Below, piece after piece: positions 35,273-45,217 of a stretch of DNA of 64,000 nucleotides (position 1 is its first letter; the number at the start of each line of letters is the position of its first letter). The notes beneath the pieces are model-generated. The model saw nothing but the letters and a program-made list of their open reading frames with translations. It did not search any database and was not told where the DNA came from. The stretch covers positions 469,008 through 533,007 of the forward strand of contig JADJJI010000015.1 of the NCBI GenBank assembly GCA_016706565.1, given 5' to 3'. This DNA comes from Piscinibacter sp. GTDB lineage: Bacteria > Pseudomonadota > Gammaproteobacteria > Burkholderiales > Burkholderiaceae_C. The position numbers and the translations under genes are program-made.

Positions 35273-36458
35273 GCCCAGCCTGCCGACGCTGCTGTTCTAC
35301 TGCCAGCACTCGCTGGGCATCGGGCACCTGACGCGCAGCTTCGCGCTGGCGCAGGCGCTGTCGCGGCACTTCCGCGTCGTCTTCCTCAACGGCGGGCGGC
35401 TGCCGCCGGGCGTGCCGGTGCCGGCGGCGATCGAGCGCATCGACCTGCCGCCGCTGGGCATGGACGACGGCCACACCGTGGTCAGCCGCGACGGCCAGCT
35501 CGACGTGGCGCGTGCGCAGGCCGAACGCCGCCGCCTCATCGACGACGCGGTGCGCCGCACGCGGCCGGCGGTGCTGCTGGTCGAGCTGTTTCCCTTCGGC
35601 CGCAAGAAGTTCGCCGGCGAGATCCTGCCGATGATCCGCGCCGCGCGAAGCCAGAGCCAGGGCGCCGCGCTGGTGGCCTGCAGCCTGCGCGACATCCTCG
35701 TCGATGCGCGGCCCGACCAGCAGCACCACGACGATCGTGCGCGCTGGCTGACCGACCGCTACTTCGACGCCGTGGTCGTGCATTCCGACGCGGCCTTCGC
35801 ACGGCTGCAGGACAGCTTCCATCCGGCACGGCCGATGCGCACGCCGGTGTTCCACAGCGGCTACGTGATCCCGGCGCGCGAACGCGCCGAGCCGGTGCCG
35901 CGCGGCGAGCACCTGCTCGTCTCGGCCGGTGGCGGCATCGTCGGCGACACGCTGTTCCGCACCGCACTGGCTGCGCGGGAGCTGCTGGCGCGGCCGCTGC
36001 CGCTGCGCATCGTCGCCGGGCCCTTCCTGCCCGAGCCTCAGTGGCTGGCACTGCAGACCCAAGCGGCGGGCGTGCCCGGCGTGGAGCTGGTGCGGCATGT
36101 GCCGGACATGGTCGCCGAGATGCGCCGCGCCCGCGCTTCGCTGAGCCAGTGCGGCTACAACACCGCGCTCGATCTGGTGGTGGCCGGCGTGCCGGCGCTG
36201 GTCGTGCCCTACGAAACCGTCACCGAGAACGAGCAGCGCGGCCGCGCCGAGAAGCTCGCCGGGCTCGGCGCGATGCTGTGCCTGCCGGCGGGCAATCTGC
36301 AGCCGCAGCCCCTGGCGCATGCCATCGAGCGGCTGCTCGCCTTCACGCCGCTGCCGGCCGCACTCGCGCTCGATGGCGCGCAGCGCAGCGCCGACTGGCT
36401 GGCCGAACGACTGCAGGCGCGCCACACCGCCCCGGAGGCCGCATGCGCGACGAATTGA
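35265..36458 (+). CDS. GT28/MurG-like glycosyltransferase, second copy
   Basis: A 397-residue protein with the GT28-like opening LLFYCQHSLGIGHLTRSFAL and the conserved SQCGYNTALDL and VVPYETVTENEQ near the C terminus. It resembles the first cluster gene (24349), so related transferases begin and close this part of the cluster. It starts inside the end of the ABC exporter gene (eight-base overlap), so expression is coupled. Confidence 0.78.
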   Translation: MREPSLPTLLFYCQHSLGIGHLTRSFALAQALSRHFRVVFLNGGRLPPGVPVPAAIERIDLPPLGMDDGHTVVSRDGQLDVARAQAERRRLIDDAVRRTRPAVLLVELFPFGRKKFAGEILPMIRAARSQSQGAALVACSLRDILVDARPDQQHHDDRARWLTDRYFDAVVVHSDAAFARLQDSFHPARPMRTPVFHSGYVIPARERAEPVPRGEHLLVSAGGGIVGDTLFRTALAARELLARPLPLRIVAGPFLPEPQWLALQTQAAGVPGVELVRHVPDMVAEMRRARASLSQCGYNTALDLVVAGVPALVVPYETVTENEQRGRAEKLAGLGAMLCLPAGNLQPQPLAHAIERLLAFTPLPAALALDGAQRSADWLAERLQARHTAPEAACATN

Positions 36459-37186
36459 GCCCGGTGATCGAGGTGCTCGAAACGCTGGACGCGCCGATCG
36501 ACGCCTTCGTGCGCGACGACGATGCCGGCTGGGACGATGCCCGCCTGCTCGCGCTGCTCGACACGATGGCGCACGCCGGCGTGCCGATCGACCTGGCCGC
36601 GATCCCGCTGGCGGTGAGCGACCCGCTGGCCGCCGAACTGAATGCGCGCATCGATGCCGCGCCCGGCGCCGTCGGCGTCCACCAGCACGGCTGCGCGCAC
36701 GCCAACCACCAGGCCGAGGGCCGCAAGTGCGAGTTCGGCCCGGCGCGCGATGCGCAGGCGCAGCAGCACGACCTGCGCGGCGGCCGGCTGCTGCTGCAGC
36801 ACTTCTTCGGCGAACGGCTGCAGCCGATCTTCACGCCGCCGTGGAACCGCTGCGCCGCGCACACGCCGGCACTGCTGGCCGGCATGGGCTTCGCCGCGCT
36901 CTCGCGCGACCGTGGCGCACCGGCCCAGCAGGCCCTGCCCGAATTGCCGGTGGACATCGACTGGAGCCGCCAGTGGCGCGAAGGCGGTGCCGCCGCGGCA
37001 GCCCGCGCGCTGGCACAGGCGCTGCGCGAGCGCGCTGCCGATGGCGCGCCGCTCGGTCTGATGCTGCACCACGCCGTGATGTCCCCCGACGAACTCGCGC
37101 TGCTCGGCGGCTGGCTGTGGCGGCTCGCGCGGCACGGCCGACTGCGCTGGCAGCCGATGGCGGCGCTGCTGCCTGTCGCCGCCTGA
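36443..37186 (+). CDS. Polysaccharide deacetylase-like protein
   Basis: A 247-residue NodB-like protein. Typical motifs are FVRDDDAGWDD (metal-binding Asp pair), HQHGCAHANHQ (metal-binding His motif) and FTPPWNRCA. The last part, LGLMLHHAVMS, supplies a further conserved His. The family removes N- or O-acetyl groups from sugars. No signal peptide is seen. The gene overlaps the previous one by 16 bases. In this cluster it may modify the glycan repeat or a precursor. Confidence 0.78.
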   Translation: MRDELSPVIEVLETLDAPIDAFVRDDDAGWDDARLLALLDTMAHAGVPIDLAAIPLAVSDPLAAELNARIDAAPGAVGVHQHGCAHANHQAEGRKCEFGPARDAQAQQHDLRGGRLLLQHFFGERLQPIFTPPWNRCAAHTPALLAGMGFAALSRDRGAPAQQALPELPVDIDWSRQWREGGAAAAARALAQALRERAADGAPLGLMLHHAVMSPDELALLGGWLWRLARHGRLRWQPMAALLPVAA

Positions 37187-37221
37187 GCCCGAACCCCAGC
37201 CTCCGAGAAACGAAACCTCCG

Positions 37222-38769
37222 ATGACTTCAATCTCCCGTCCTGCCCTGCTGTGCCTGGCCCTGCTCGCCTGCGGCACCGCACAGGCGCAGCCAGCACGCC
37301 CTGTCAGCGAGCGCCAGACGCAGCTCGCGCTGTTCTTCGACCCGCAGGTCGCCAAGGACCCGAAGGCACCCGCAGGCGCCGCGTCGGGCGCCGCCCCGAC
37401 ACGGACGGCGACCCAGCGCGATGGCCAGCGCATCGACGACCGCCGCCCCGAGGAGCCGTTCACCGTCAGCCCGTTCGGCCAGCCGGTGCAGCTCACCGGC
37501 AGCTGGGAGTACACCGACGAGCAGCGCAGGAACTTCGACCTCGAGCGTGCACGTGAGCGAGACCGGCGCGTGCGCGAGCACGAGATCAAGCTCGAGGCGC
37601 GCACCCGCCCGTCGGCGGACAGCGAGGTCTTCGTGCAGGCGGTCGGGCTGCACGAGACGCGCCGCACGCAGGGCAGCACCGGCAGCACGAAGGCGAAGTC
37701 GCTGGAGCGCGGCCAGACCTGGGTGCGCTTCGACCGTGTGGGCGGCTCGCGCTGGTCGCTGCAGGCCGGGCGGGTGCCGCTGATCGACCGCCGCGCCTGG
37801 TGGTGGGACGACGACCTCGATGCGCTGCGTGTCACCGGCGCCGGCGATGGCTGGAAGCTCGACAGCGGCCTGGCGCGCGAGCTGATGCGCGTGTCCAGCG
37901 CCGAGCGAGGCTTGTCGCCGAGCGCGCGCGGCGTGCTGCGCTGGTTCGGCCAGGCGAGCTGGCGCCTCGCGCCGCGGCATGCGCTGGACCTGTTCTGGCT
38001 GGTGCACCGCGACGGCTCGCCGCGTACGCCGGTGGGCGCCACCGCGATCGACGAGGACGCCACCGACCCGAGCGACCTGACGGCGCGCTGGCTCGGCGTG
38101 CGTGCCAGCGGCGAATGGCGCCCGGCCAATGGCCTGCGCCTGGGCTACTGGGCCGACGCGGCCATGCTGCGCGGCACCGAGCAGCGCACCGACTACACCG
38201 AGCAGGGCGACGGCAGCTTCCTGGCCGGCAACACCACCCAGCGCCGCGTGCGCGGCCACGCGGTCGACCTCGGCTCGGTGCTCATCTTCCCGCTGCCGCT
38301 GCGGCCGTCGATCGGAGCGGCTTACGCGCGCGGCTCGGGCGGCGAGCGCAGCGCCACGCTGGACGCCAACTTCCGCCAGACCGGCCTGCAGGAGAACAAG
38401 GCCCGGCTGGCCGGCGTGAAGCGCCTGCGCATCTACGGCGAGCTGCTGCAACCCGAGCTGTCCAACCTCGAAGTGCGTTCCCTGTCGGCCGGCGTGCGCC
38501 TGCTGGACAACAGCTCGCTCGAACTGATCGGCTACCGCTACCGGCAGCCCGTGCCTTCGACATCGATCCCCGGCGCGCGCCTGTCGGCCGATCCGCTCGG
38601 GGTCAGCGGCGACATCGGCCGCGAGATCGACGTGCTGCTCGCGCTGCGCGAATGGAAGCACTTCGAACTGACGCTGCGCTGGTCGCGATTCACGCCCGGC
38701 ACCGCCTTCGCCGAGGACCAGCGCGACCCTGCGCAGGCCATCGAGCTGGGCGCATCCCTGAACTTTTGA
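37222..38769 (+). CDS. AlgE-like outer-membrane export channel
   Basis: A 515-residue exported beta-barrel protein of the alginate-export (Alginate_exp) family. The signal peptide ends GTAQAQ. The rest is strand-rich with Tyr/Trp girdles and regularly spaced Arg/Asp ([34 protein letters not shown]), and the final strand ends in Phe. AlgE conducts acidic polysaccharide across the outer membrane; positive channel residues are consistent with that. In this cluster it is the probable exit channel for the uronic-acid glycan. Confidence 0.85.
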   Translation: MTSISRPALLCLALLACGTAQAQPARPVSERQTQLALFFDPQVAKDPKAPAGAASGAAPTRTATQRDGQRIDDRRPEEPFTVSPFGQPVQLTGSWEYTDEQRRNFDLERARERDRRVREHEIKLEARTRPSADSEVFVQAVGLHETRRTQGSTGSTKAKSLERGQTWVRFDRVGGSRWSLQAGRVPLIDRRAWWWDDDLDALRVTGAGDGWKLDSGLARELMRVSSAERGLSPSARGVLRWFGQASWRLAPRHALDLFWLVHRDGSPRTPVGATAIDEDATDPSDLTARWLGVRASGEWRPANGLRLGYWADAAMLRGTEQRTDYTEQGDGSFLAGNTTQRRVRGHAVDLGSVLIFPLPLRPSIGAAYARGSGGERSATLDANFRQTGLQENKARLAGVKRLRIYGELLQPELSNLEVRSLSAGVRLLDNSSLELIGYRYRQPVPSTSIPGARLSADPLGVSGDIGREIDVLLALREWKHFELTLRWSRFTPGTAFAEDQRDPAQAIELGASLNF

Positions 38770-38786
38770 TCCGCAGGAGGAACGAC

Positions 38787-40151
38787 ATGAAACTGACCGT
38801 GGTGGGTACGGGCTACGTGGGGCTGGTCACCGGCGCCTGCTTCGCCGAGATGGGCAACGACGTGCTGTGCATCGACGTCGACGCCGACAAGATCGCGCGG
38901 CTGGAAAAGGGCGAGATCCCGATCTTCGAGCCGGGGCTGCGCGAGATCGTGCTGCGCAACGTCGAGCAGGGCCGCCTGCATTTCAGCACCGATGTGCGCG
39001 AGGGTGTGCGCTTCGGCACCATGCAGTTCATCGCGGTGGGCACCCCGCCCGACGAGGACGGCGCCGCCGACATGCAGCACGTGCTGGCCGCGGCGCGCTC
39101 CATCGGCGAGCACATGACCGACTACAAGCTGGTCATCGACAAGAGCACGGTGCCGGTGGGCACCGCCGACGCGGTGCGCGAATCGATCGCTCAGGCCTTG
39201 GCCGCGCGCGGCGTCGACGTGCCGTACAGCGTCGTCTCCAACCCCGAGTTCCTCAAGGAGGGCGCGGCGGTGGAGGACTTCATGCGTCCCGACCGCATCG
39301 TCGTCGGTGCCGACGACGTGCGTGCACGCTACCTGATGCAGGCGCTGTACGCGCCCTTCCAGCGCCAGCGCGACAAGCTGATCCTGATGGACGTGCGCTC
39401 CGCCGAGCTGACGAAGTACGCCGCCAACGCGATGCTGGCCACGCGCATCAGCTTCATGAACGAGATGGCGCTGCTGGCCGAGAAGCTCGGCGCCGACATC
39501 GAACAGGTGCGCCGCGGCATCGGCAGCGACCCGCGCATCGGCACCCAGTTCCTCTACGCCGGCTGCGGCTACGGCGGCTCCTGCTTCCCGAAGGACGTCA
39601 AGGCGCTGGTGCACAGCGCCGCGAACGTCGGCGAGCCGCTGCACGTGCTCGCCGCGGTGGAGCGCGCCAACGAGCGCCAGAAGCACGTGCTGGTGGATCG
39701 CATCGTGGCGCGCTACGGCGACGACCTGCGCGGCCGCCACTTCGCGCTCTGGGGCCTGGCCTTCAAGCCCGACACCGACGACCTGCGCGAGGCGCCCAGC
39801 CGCGTCATCGTGGCCGAGCTGGCACGGCGGGGCGCCCGCATCACCGCGCACGACCCGGAGGCGATGGCGGCGGCGCGCAAGGTGTTCGCCGAGCTGCCGG
39901 CGCTCGAGTTCGCGCCCACGCCGATGCAGGCGCTGGAGGGTGTCGACGCGCTGGTCATCGTCACCGAGTGGAAGGCCTACCGATCACCGGATTTCGCGCG
40001 CATGGCCACGCTGATGCGCGAGCGCGTGATCGTCGACGGGCGCAACCTGTTCGACCCCGAGCTGGTGCGCGATGCCGGCTTCGACTACACGCCGATCGGC
40101 CGCCGAGCAGCGGCTCAGGCTGCCGAAGCGCCGTTCGCCCTGGCCGCCTGA
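38787..40151 (+). CDS. ugd: UDP-glucose 6-dehydrogenase
   Basis: A 454-residue NAD-dependent enzyme oxidising UDP-glucose to UDP-glucuronate. It begins [20 protein letters not shown] (Rossmann). The substrate and active site contain [16 protein letters not shown] and [12 protein letters not shown], with the catalytic Cys in the last. A perfect AGGAGG ribosome-binding site (38775-38780) lies seven bases before the ATG. It supplies uronic acid for the cluster, matching the lyase and AlgE-like channel. Confidence 0.93.
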   Translation: MKLTVVGTGYVGLVTGACFAEMGNDVLCIDVDADKIARLEKGEIPIFEPGLREIVLRNVEQGRLHFSTDVREGVRFGTMQFIAVGTPPDEDGAADMQHVLAAARSIGEHMTDYKLVIDKSTVPVGTADAVRESIAQALAARGVDVPYSVVSNPEFLKEGAAVEDFMRPDRIVVGADDVRARYLMQALYAPFQRQRDKLILMDVRSAELTKYAANAMLATRISFMNEMALLAEKLGADIEQVRRGIGSDPRIGTQFLYAGCGYGGSCFPKDVKALVHSAANVGEPLHVLAAVERANERQKHVLVDRIVARYGDDLRGRHFALWGLAFKPDTDDLREAPSRVIVAELARRGARITAHDPEAMAAARKVFAELPALEFAPTPMQALEGVDALVIVTEWKAYRSPDFARMATLMRERVIVDGRNLFDPELVRDAGFDYTPIGRRAAAQAAEAPFALAA

Positions 40152-40189
40152 GCACACCGGACCTTCAACCCGACGACAAGGAGATCGCC

Positions 40190-40615
40190 ATGCAGCGCAC
40201 ACGCATCCTCACCACGGCACTTGCCCTGAGCCTCGGCCTGGGCTCCGGCCTCGCGCAGGCGCGTGGTGGCCACGGCGGCGGCCACGGCGGCCACTGGGGC
40301 CACTGGGGGCTGGGCCTGGCCATCGGCCTGCCGCTGATCTACGGCCTGAGCCGCAGCACGGTCGTCGTGCAGCAGGCACCGCCGGTGGTCTACACCGAGC
40401 CGGCACCCGTGGCTCCCGCTGCGCCGGCCATGCCGCCGGCACCGCCCGAGCCCATCGTCTACCCCAGCGGCGGGCAGAGCCCGGCGCAGACGGAAGCCGA
40501 CCGCCAGGCCTGCCACCGCTGGGCGACCACGCAGCCCGGCGCCCTGGCTGACGCCAGCGTCTTCCACCGCGCCACGCTGGCCTGCCTGGCCGGCCGCGGC
40601 TACACGGTGCGCTGA
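40190..40615 (+). CDS. Secreted His/Gly-rich protein, paralogue of 18567-18980
   Basis: A 141-residue exported protein: signal peptide ending GLAQA, a His/Gly/Trp-rich stretch (GGHGGGHGGHWGHWG), then a Pro-rich linker and the same C-terminal domain as the protein at 18567, PPEPIVYPSGGQSPAQTEAD with RWATTQPGALADASVFHRAT. Cysteines lie at matching places. Function unknown. It follows ugd by 38 bp and could be cotranscribed. Confidence 0.72.
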   Translation: MQRTRILTTALALSLGLGSGLAQARGGHGGGHGGHWGHWGLGLAIGLPLIYGLSRSTVVVQQAPPVVYTEPAPVAPAAPAMPPAPPEPIVYPSGGQSPAQTEADRQACHRWATTQPGALADASVFHRATLACLAGRGYTVR

Positions 40616-40749
40616 CGCTGCAGCCCGCGCGTCGCCGGTATCGACATCTGTGAGACCCTGTGGCGGCCCGACCCGCCACTCACAGGATCCCACCCGATGA
40701 ACTCATGCCGATCGACAAGCCTTCGCGCCGCTCCTGAACGGGCGCGGCC

Positions 40750-41628
40750 ATGACCGCGCGCATCGACAGCCACCAGCACTTCTGGCGCATCTCCCGCGGC
40801 GACTACGGCTGGCTGCGCGCCGGCGATCCCGCCGTGGCGAAGCTGATGCGCGACTTCCTGCCCGCCAACCTGGTCGGCACGCTCAAGGCCCTGGGCATCA
40901 CGCAGACCGTGCTGGTGCAGGCCGCGGCGAGCGAGGCCGAGACCGACTTCCTGCTCGAGCTGGCCGATGCCAACGAGTTCATCGCCGGCGTGGTCGGCTG
41001 GGTCGACCTCAGCCGGCCCGAATCGGTGGCCACGCTCGAGCGCTGGGCGCGCAACGCCAAGTTCAAGGGCGTGCGGCCGATGCTGCAGGACCTGCCGGCC
41101 AACGACTGGATCGCCCGCGAGCCGCATGCCGAGGTGGTGCAGGCCCTGGTGCGGCTGGGTCTGCGCTTCGATGCGCTGGTCAAGCCCTGGCACCTGGAGC
41201 CGCTGCTGCGTTTCGTGAAGCGCCACCCGCAGCTGCCGGTGGTGATCGACCATGCCGCCAAGCCGCAGCTCGTGCAGGGCTGGCAGGCGCACTGGGCCGG
41301 CAGCTGGCGGCGCCACCTGGCCAGCCTGGCGGCACAGCCGCAGGTGAGCTGCAAGCTCTCCGGCCTGCTCGGCGAGGCCCCGCCGGCGGCCAGCCGCTCG
41401 GTGGCCGAAGGGGTGGACGCGCTGCGCCCGGTGTGGGACGCGCTGCTGCAATGGTTCGGCCCCGAGCGGCTGATGTGGGGCAGCGACTGGCCGGTGCTCA
41501 CCCTGGTGGCCGACTACGCCCGCTGGGTGGCGGTGTGCGACTCGCTGATCGGCGAGCTGTCGCCGCCCGACCAGGCGCGCGTCTGGCAGGGCAACGCGCA
41601 GCGCTTCTACGGGCTGCCGGTGCACTGA
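40750..41628 (+). CDS. Amidohydrolase_2 family, lactonase-like
   Basis: A 292-residue TIM-barrel hydrolase. It starts MTARIDSHQHFWRISRGDYG with the metal-binding HxH, and later has VVIDHAAKP and the characteristic LMWGSDWPVLTL near the end. The family includes L-fuconolactonase and 2-pyrone-4,6-dicarboxylate hydrolase; the WRxSxGDYGW opening favours sugar lactone substrates. No signal peptide. It is 134 bp after the preceding gene, a stretch in which I see no clear signal, so it may be a separate unit. Confidence 0.8.
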   Translation: MTARIDSHQHFWRISRGDYGWLRAGDPAVAKLMRDFLPANLVGTLKALGITQTVLVQAAASEAETDFLLELADANEFIAGVVGWVDLSRPESVATLERWARNAKFKGVRPMLQDLPANDWIAREPHAEVVQALVRLGLRFDALVKPWHLEPLLRFVKRHPQLPVVIDHAAKPQLVQGWQAHWAGSWRRHLASLAAQPQVSCKLSGLLGEAPPAASRSVAEGVDALRPVWDALLQWFGPERLMWGSDWPVLTLVADYARWVAVCDSLIGELSPPDQARVWQGNAQRFYGLPVH

Positions 41629-41636
41629 GCGGCCGG

Positions 41637-41656
41637 CGACTTCACGCCGACTTCAC
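41637..41656. promoter_or_regulatory. 11-bp-period direct repeat upstream of exosortase operon
   Basis: CGACTTCAC occurs at 41637-41645 and 41648-41656. Two direct half-sites 11 bp apart are typical for OmpR/PhoB-type response regulators. No convincing -10 box follows, so a role as an activator site is tentative. Confidence 0.35.
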
Positions 41657-41751
41657 ACAAGGCCGGATCGCTTCGAACCGGCTTCGCAGGCGCCTTCCAT
41701 CCTGACGTCCGTGCCGCCATCGAGTGCGGCACGCCTTCAGGAGAAGCCGAA

Positions 41752-43824
41752 ATGCGCCGTGTTCGTGGTCCCGTGTTCCCCTTGCTGCGCCACCCGCTGG
41801 CGCCGCTGTCTCGCACCGGCCGGGTGGTCGTGTGCGTGCTGTTCGCCCTCTGGGCCTTCGCGATGTCGGTGGCCTGGTCGCCGGCCTTTGCCGACGACTC
41901 GCAGGCCGCGCCCGCCGAGGGGCCGTACTTCCAGCTCGCAGGCGGCGACCCGGCCATCGACCGGCTGCCGCTGAAGTCGACCCAGGTCGACGCGCGCATC
42001 GCCGGCGTGATCGCCGACGTGACCATCACCCAGCGCTACAAGAACGAAGGCCAGCGCCCGATCGAGGCGCGCTACGTGTTCCCGGGCTCGACCCGCGCCG
42101 CGGTGCACGCGATGCAGGTGCGCCTGGGCGGCCGCGTGCTCAACGCGAAGATCGAGGAGAAGCAGCGCGCGCGCATCCAGCACGAGACGGCCAAGCGCGA
42201 AGGCAAGACCAGCGCGCTGCTCGAGCAGGAGCGGCCCAACGTGTTCCAGATGAACGTGGCCAACATCCTGCCGGGCGACGACATCCTGGTCGAGCTGCGC
42301 TACACCGAGCTGGTGGCGCCCACCGAAGGGCGCTACGAGTTCGTCTTCCCCACCGTCGTCGGCCCGCGGTACCACAAGCCGTCGACGGCCGGCGGCAGCA
42401 GCAGCTTCCCGGCCACGCCCCACCTGAAGGAAGGCGAAGCGCCGAACTCGAGCTTCGCGATGACGGTGCGCTTCGCCTCGCCGCTGCCGGTGGGTGAGCT
42501 GCGTTCGCCCTCGCACGGCATCGAGGTGGCCGGCGAAGGCACGCCGCAGGCCGAGGTGACGGTCAACGACACCGTCAGCCACAACCGCGACTTCATCCTG
42601 CACTACCGCCTGGCCGGCGAGCGCACGGCCACCGGCCTGACGCTGTTCCAGGGCGACGGCCCGGACGGCGGCGGCGAGAACTTCTTCCTCGCGGTCGTCG
42701 AGCCGCCGCTGGCCATCGCGCCGGCGCAGATCAACCCGCGCGAGTATGTGTTCGTGGTCGACATCTCCGGCTCGATGCACGGTTACCCGCTGAACACTGC
42801 CAAGGTGCTGCTGCGCAACCTGATCGGCCACCTGCGCCCGACCGACACCTTCAACGTGATGCTGTTCTCCGGCAGCAGCCAGATGCTCAACCCGGCACCG
42901 GTGGCGGCCACGCGCGCCAACATCGAGCGCGCCATCACCACCATCGACCAGCAGCGCGGCGGCGGCAGCACCGAGATCGTGCCGGCGCTCAAGCGCATCG
43001 CCGCGCTGCCCAAGGCCAGTGACGTCTCGCGCAGCGTGATCGTGGTCACCGACGGCTACGTGACGGTGGAGAACGAGGTCTTCCAGCTGGTGCGCAGGAA
43101 CCTGGGCAACAGCAACGTGTTCGCCTTCGGCATCGGCACGTCGGTGAATCGCCACCTGATCGAAGGCATCGCGCGGGCCGGCCAGGGCGAGCCTTTCGTC
43201 GTCACGAAGCCGGAGATGGCCGCCGCCCAAGCCGAGCGCCTGCGCAAGATGATCGACGCGCCCGTGCTCACGCAGCTGAAGGCGCGCTTCGACGGCCTGG
43301 AGGTGTACGACGTCGAGCCGGCCACGCTGGACGCGCTGCCCGACGTGCTCGGCGGCCGCCCGGTGCTGCTGTACGGCAAGTGGCGCGGCGAGCCGCGCGG
43401 CCAGCTGGTGCTCGAAGGCCAGGCCGCCACCGGCACGCACACCGAGGTGGTGCCGGTGCGCGCCCCCGATGCCGATGCATCGGCGCTGCGCCACCTGTGG
43501 GCGCGCAGCCGCATCCAGCAGCTGTCGGACCAGGAGGCGCTCGAGGGCGGCAGCGGCCAGCGCGACGCCATCACCGCGCTGGGCCTGCACTACAGCCTGC
43601 TGACGCAGTACACCAGCTTCATCGCCATCGACCAGATCGTGCGCACCAGCGAGGCGGCCGTGCCGGTGAACCGGCCGCTGCCGCTGCCGCAGGGCGTGAG
43701 CAACCTGGCCGTCGGCGAAGTCGGCGCCGCGGTGCCGAGCACGCCGGAGCCGGCGGCCTGGCTGTCGCTGCTGGTGGTGCTGGGCCTGGTCGGCGTGGCG
43801 CTGTCGCGCCGCGGCAAGTGGTGA
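41752..43824 (+). CDS. VIT and von Willebrand A domain protein, likely exosortase substrate
   Basis: A 690-residue surface protein. After a signal-like N terminus come a VIT domain (about residues 55-190), then a von Willebrand A domain (about 320-490) with an intact MIDAS motif in VVDISGSMHG. The C terminus ends in PSTPEPAAW, a hydrophobic segment and then SRRGKW: Pro-Glu-Pro, membrane helix and basic tail, the exosortase sorting-signal design. It would be cleaved at the PEP motif and attached or released by the exosortase encoded next. VIT/vWA proteins are known partners of such dedicated sortase systems. Confidence 0.88.
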   Translation: MRRVRGPVFPLLRHPLAPLSRTGRVVVCVLFALWAFAMSVAWSPAFADDSQAAPAEGPYFQLAGGDPAIDRLPLKSTQVDARIAGVIADVTITQRYKNEGQRPIEARYVFPGSTRAAVHAMQVRLGGRVLNAKIEEKQRARIQHETAKREGKTSALLEQERPNVFQMNVANILPGDDILVELRYTELVAPTEGRYEFVFPTVVGPRYHKPSTAGGSSSFPATPHLKEGEAPNSSFAMTVRFASPLPVGELRSPSHGIEVAGEGTPQAEVTVNDTVSHNRDFILHYRLAGERTATGLTLFQGDGPDGGGENFFLAVVEPPLAIAPAQINPREYVFVVDISGSMHGYPLNTAKVLLRNLIGHLRPTDTFNVMLFSGSSQMLNPAPVAATRANIERAITTIDQQRGGGSTEIVPALKRIAALPKASDVSRSVIVVTDGYVTVENEVFQLVRRNLGNSNVFAFGIGTSVNRHLIEGIARAGQGEPFVVTKPEMAAAQAERLRKMIDAPVLTQLKARFDGLEVYDVEPATLDALPDVLGGRPVLLYGKWRGEPRGQLVLEGQAATGTHTEVVPVRAPDADASALRHLWARSRIQQLSDQEALEGGSGQRDAITALGLHYSLLTQYTSFIAIDQIVRTSEAAVPVNRPLPLPQGVSNLAVGEVGAAVPSTPEPAAWLSLLVVLGLVGVALSRRGKW

Positions 43825-43836
43825 GCGGCGGGCGCC

Positions 43837-44706
43837 ATGCAACTCGTCCCCTCGATGTGGATGCGCCCGCGGGCCACGTTCATCGGCACGGCGCCGGTGC
43901 TGGCCTGCCGGCCCTCGTACCTCTCGCCGCTGGCCTGGCTGGGCCTGCAGGCGGCAGCGCTGTGGCCGCACGGCGCCTGGATGGCGCGGCGCGTGCAGGA
44001 CGGCTCCGACGAGCCGCTCGGCCTGGCCGCGCTCGCGCTGTTGTTGATGCTGCTGGTGGCGCGCTCGCACACGCTGCGCATCGCGCCGCACACTGGCTGG
44101 CTGGCGGCGAGCGCGCTGCTCACGCTGGCCGCCAACGCGGCGCTACTGGCCGCGCCGCCCTTGCTGTGCGCGCTGATCGGCGCGCTGGCGCTGGCCGCCG
44201 CGCTGATGGCCTGGCTGCCGGCGCGCGGGCCGCGGGCGCCCCTGGCCGGGCTGGTGGTGCTGGCGCTGCCGCTGATCTCGTCGCTGCAGTACTACGGCGG
44301 CTACCCGCTGCGCGTGCTGACGGCGCAGCTCAGCGCCTGGGCCCTGCAGTTCGCCGGCATCGCCGCGGAGCGCGCCGGCACCTCGATGCTGGTGCGCGGG
44401 CAGCTGGTCATCGTCGATGCGCCCTGCTCGGGCGTGCAGATGGTCTGGATGGCGTATTTCTGCGCCTGCGCGGTGGCCGCGCTGACGGCGCTGCGCGACG
44501 GCGACTTCCTCAAGCGCCTGCCGGCCATCGGCGCGCTGGTGCTGGTGGGCAACGTGCTGCGCAACAGCCTGCTGGTCGCGCTGGAGTCGCGGCCGCAGGG
44601 GCTCGACGCCGACATCCATCAGGCCATCGGCCTGGTGGTGCTGGCGATGGTCTGCGCGGCGGTGGCCGTGACGATGAAGGGAGCGCGCCATGACGACCTG
44701 GCCTAG
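43837..44706 (+). CDS. Exosortase family protein
   Basis: A 289-residue membrane protein with about eight helices. The predicted catalytic Cys is in VDAPCSGVQMVWMAYF, the Arg in GNVLRNSLLVALE and the His in DADIHQAIGL, the arrangement of archaeo/exosortases, which are membrane transpeptidase-like enzymes that process PEP-CTERM-like tails. Its substrate is probably the preceding VIT/vWA protein, 12 bp upstream. I cannot assign a subtype. It overlaps the EpsI-like gene by 17 bases. Confidence 0.85.
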   Translation: MQLVPSMWMRPRATFIGTAPVLACRPSYLSPLAWLGLQAAALWPHGAWMARRVQDGSDEPLGLAALALLLMLLVARSHTLRIAPHTGWLAASALLTLAANAALLAAPPLLCALIGALALAAALMAWLPARGPRAPLAGLVVLALPLISSLQYYGGYPLRVLTAQLSAWALQFAGIAAERAGTSMLVRGQLVIVDAPCSGVQMVWMAYFCACAVAALTALRDGDFLKRLPAIGALVLVGNVLRNSLLVALESRPQGLDADIHQAIGLVVLAMVCAAVAVTMKGARHDDLA

Positions 44707-45217
44707 GCACTGGCCGGCACTGATGGTGCTGCTGCTCGCGCTGGCCGCGGCGCTGCCGCTGCTCGCGCCGACGGCGTCGCGCGCGGACGGCACGGCACGC
44801 CACGTCGAGTGGCCCACGCAGTGGGACGGCCGCGCGCTGCGTCCGCTGGCGATGAGCGAGGTCGAGCAGCGCTTCGCGGCGCGCTTCCCCGGCGCCATCG
44901 CGCGCTTCAGCGACGGCGAGCGCGTGATCGTGCTGCGCCGCGTGGAGCAGCCCACGCGCATGCTGCACCCGGCGGCGGACTGCTTCCGCGGCCTGGGCTA
45001 CCGCATCGAGCGCGCCGGCCTGGAGCGCGATGCGCAGCAGCGGCTGTGGCGCTGTTTCGACGCGGTCTCGGCCGACGGCCGGCGCCTGCGTGTGCGCGAG
45101 CGCATCGAAGCACCCGACGGCGCGTCGTTCATCGACCCGTCGTCCTGGTTCTGGGCCGCCGCCCTCGGCCAGTCGGCCGGGCCCTGGCAGGCCATCACCG
45201 TGGTGGAGGCGTTGTGA
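44690..45217 (+). CDS. EpsI-like exosortase-associated protein
   Basis: A 175-residue protein with an N-terminal helix (MVLLLALAAALPLL) and then a periplasmic domain with RPLAMSEVEQRFAARFPG, MLHPAADCFRGLGY and WRCFDAVS. EpsI-domain proteins are encoded with, or fused to, exosortases; here it is a separate gene. The two cysteines may form a disulphide. It is placed between the exosortase and the transglycosylase with overlaps at both ends. Confidence 0.75.
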   Translation: MTTWPRHWPALMVLLLALAAALPLLAPTASRADGTARHVEWPTQWDGRALRPLAMSEVEQRFAARFPGAIARFSDGERVIVLRRVEQPTRMLHPAADCFRGLGYRIERAGLERDAQQRLWRCFDAVSADGRRLRVRERIEAPDGASFIDPSSWFWAAALGQSAGPWQAITVVEAL

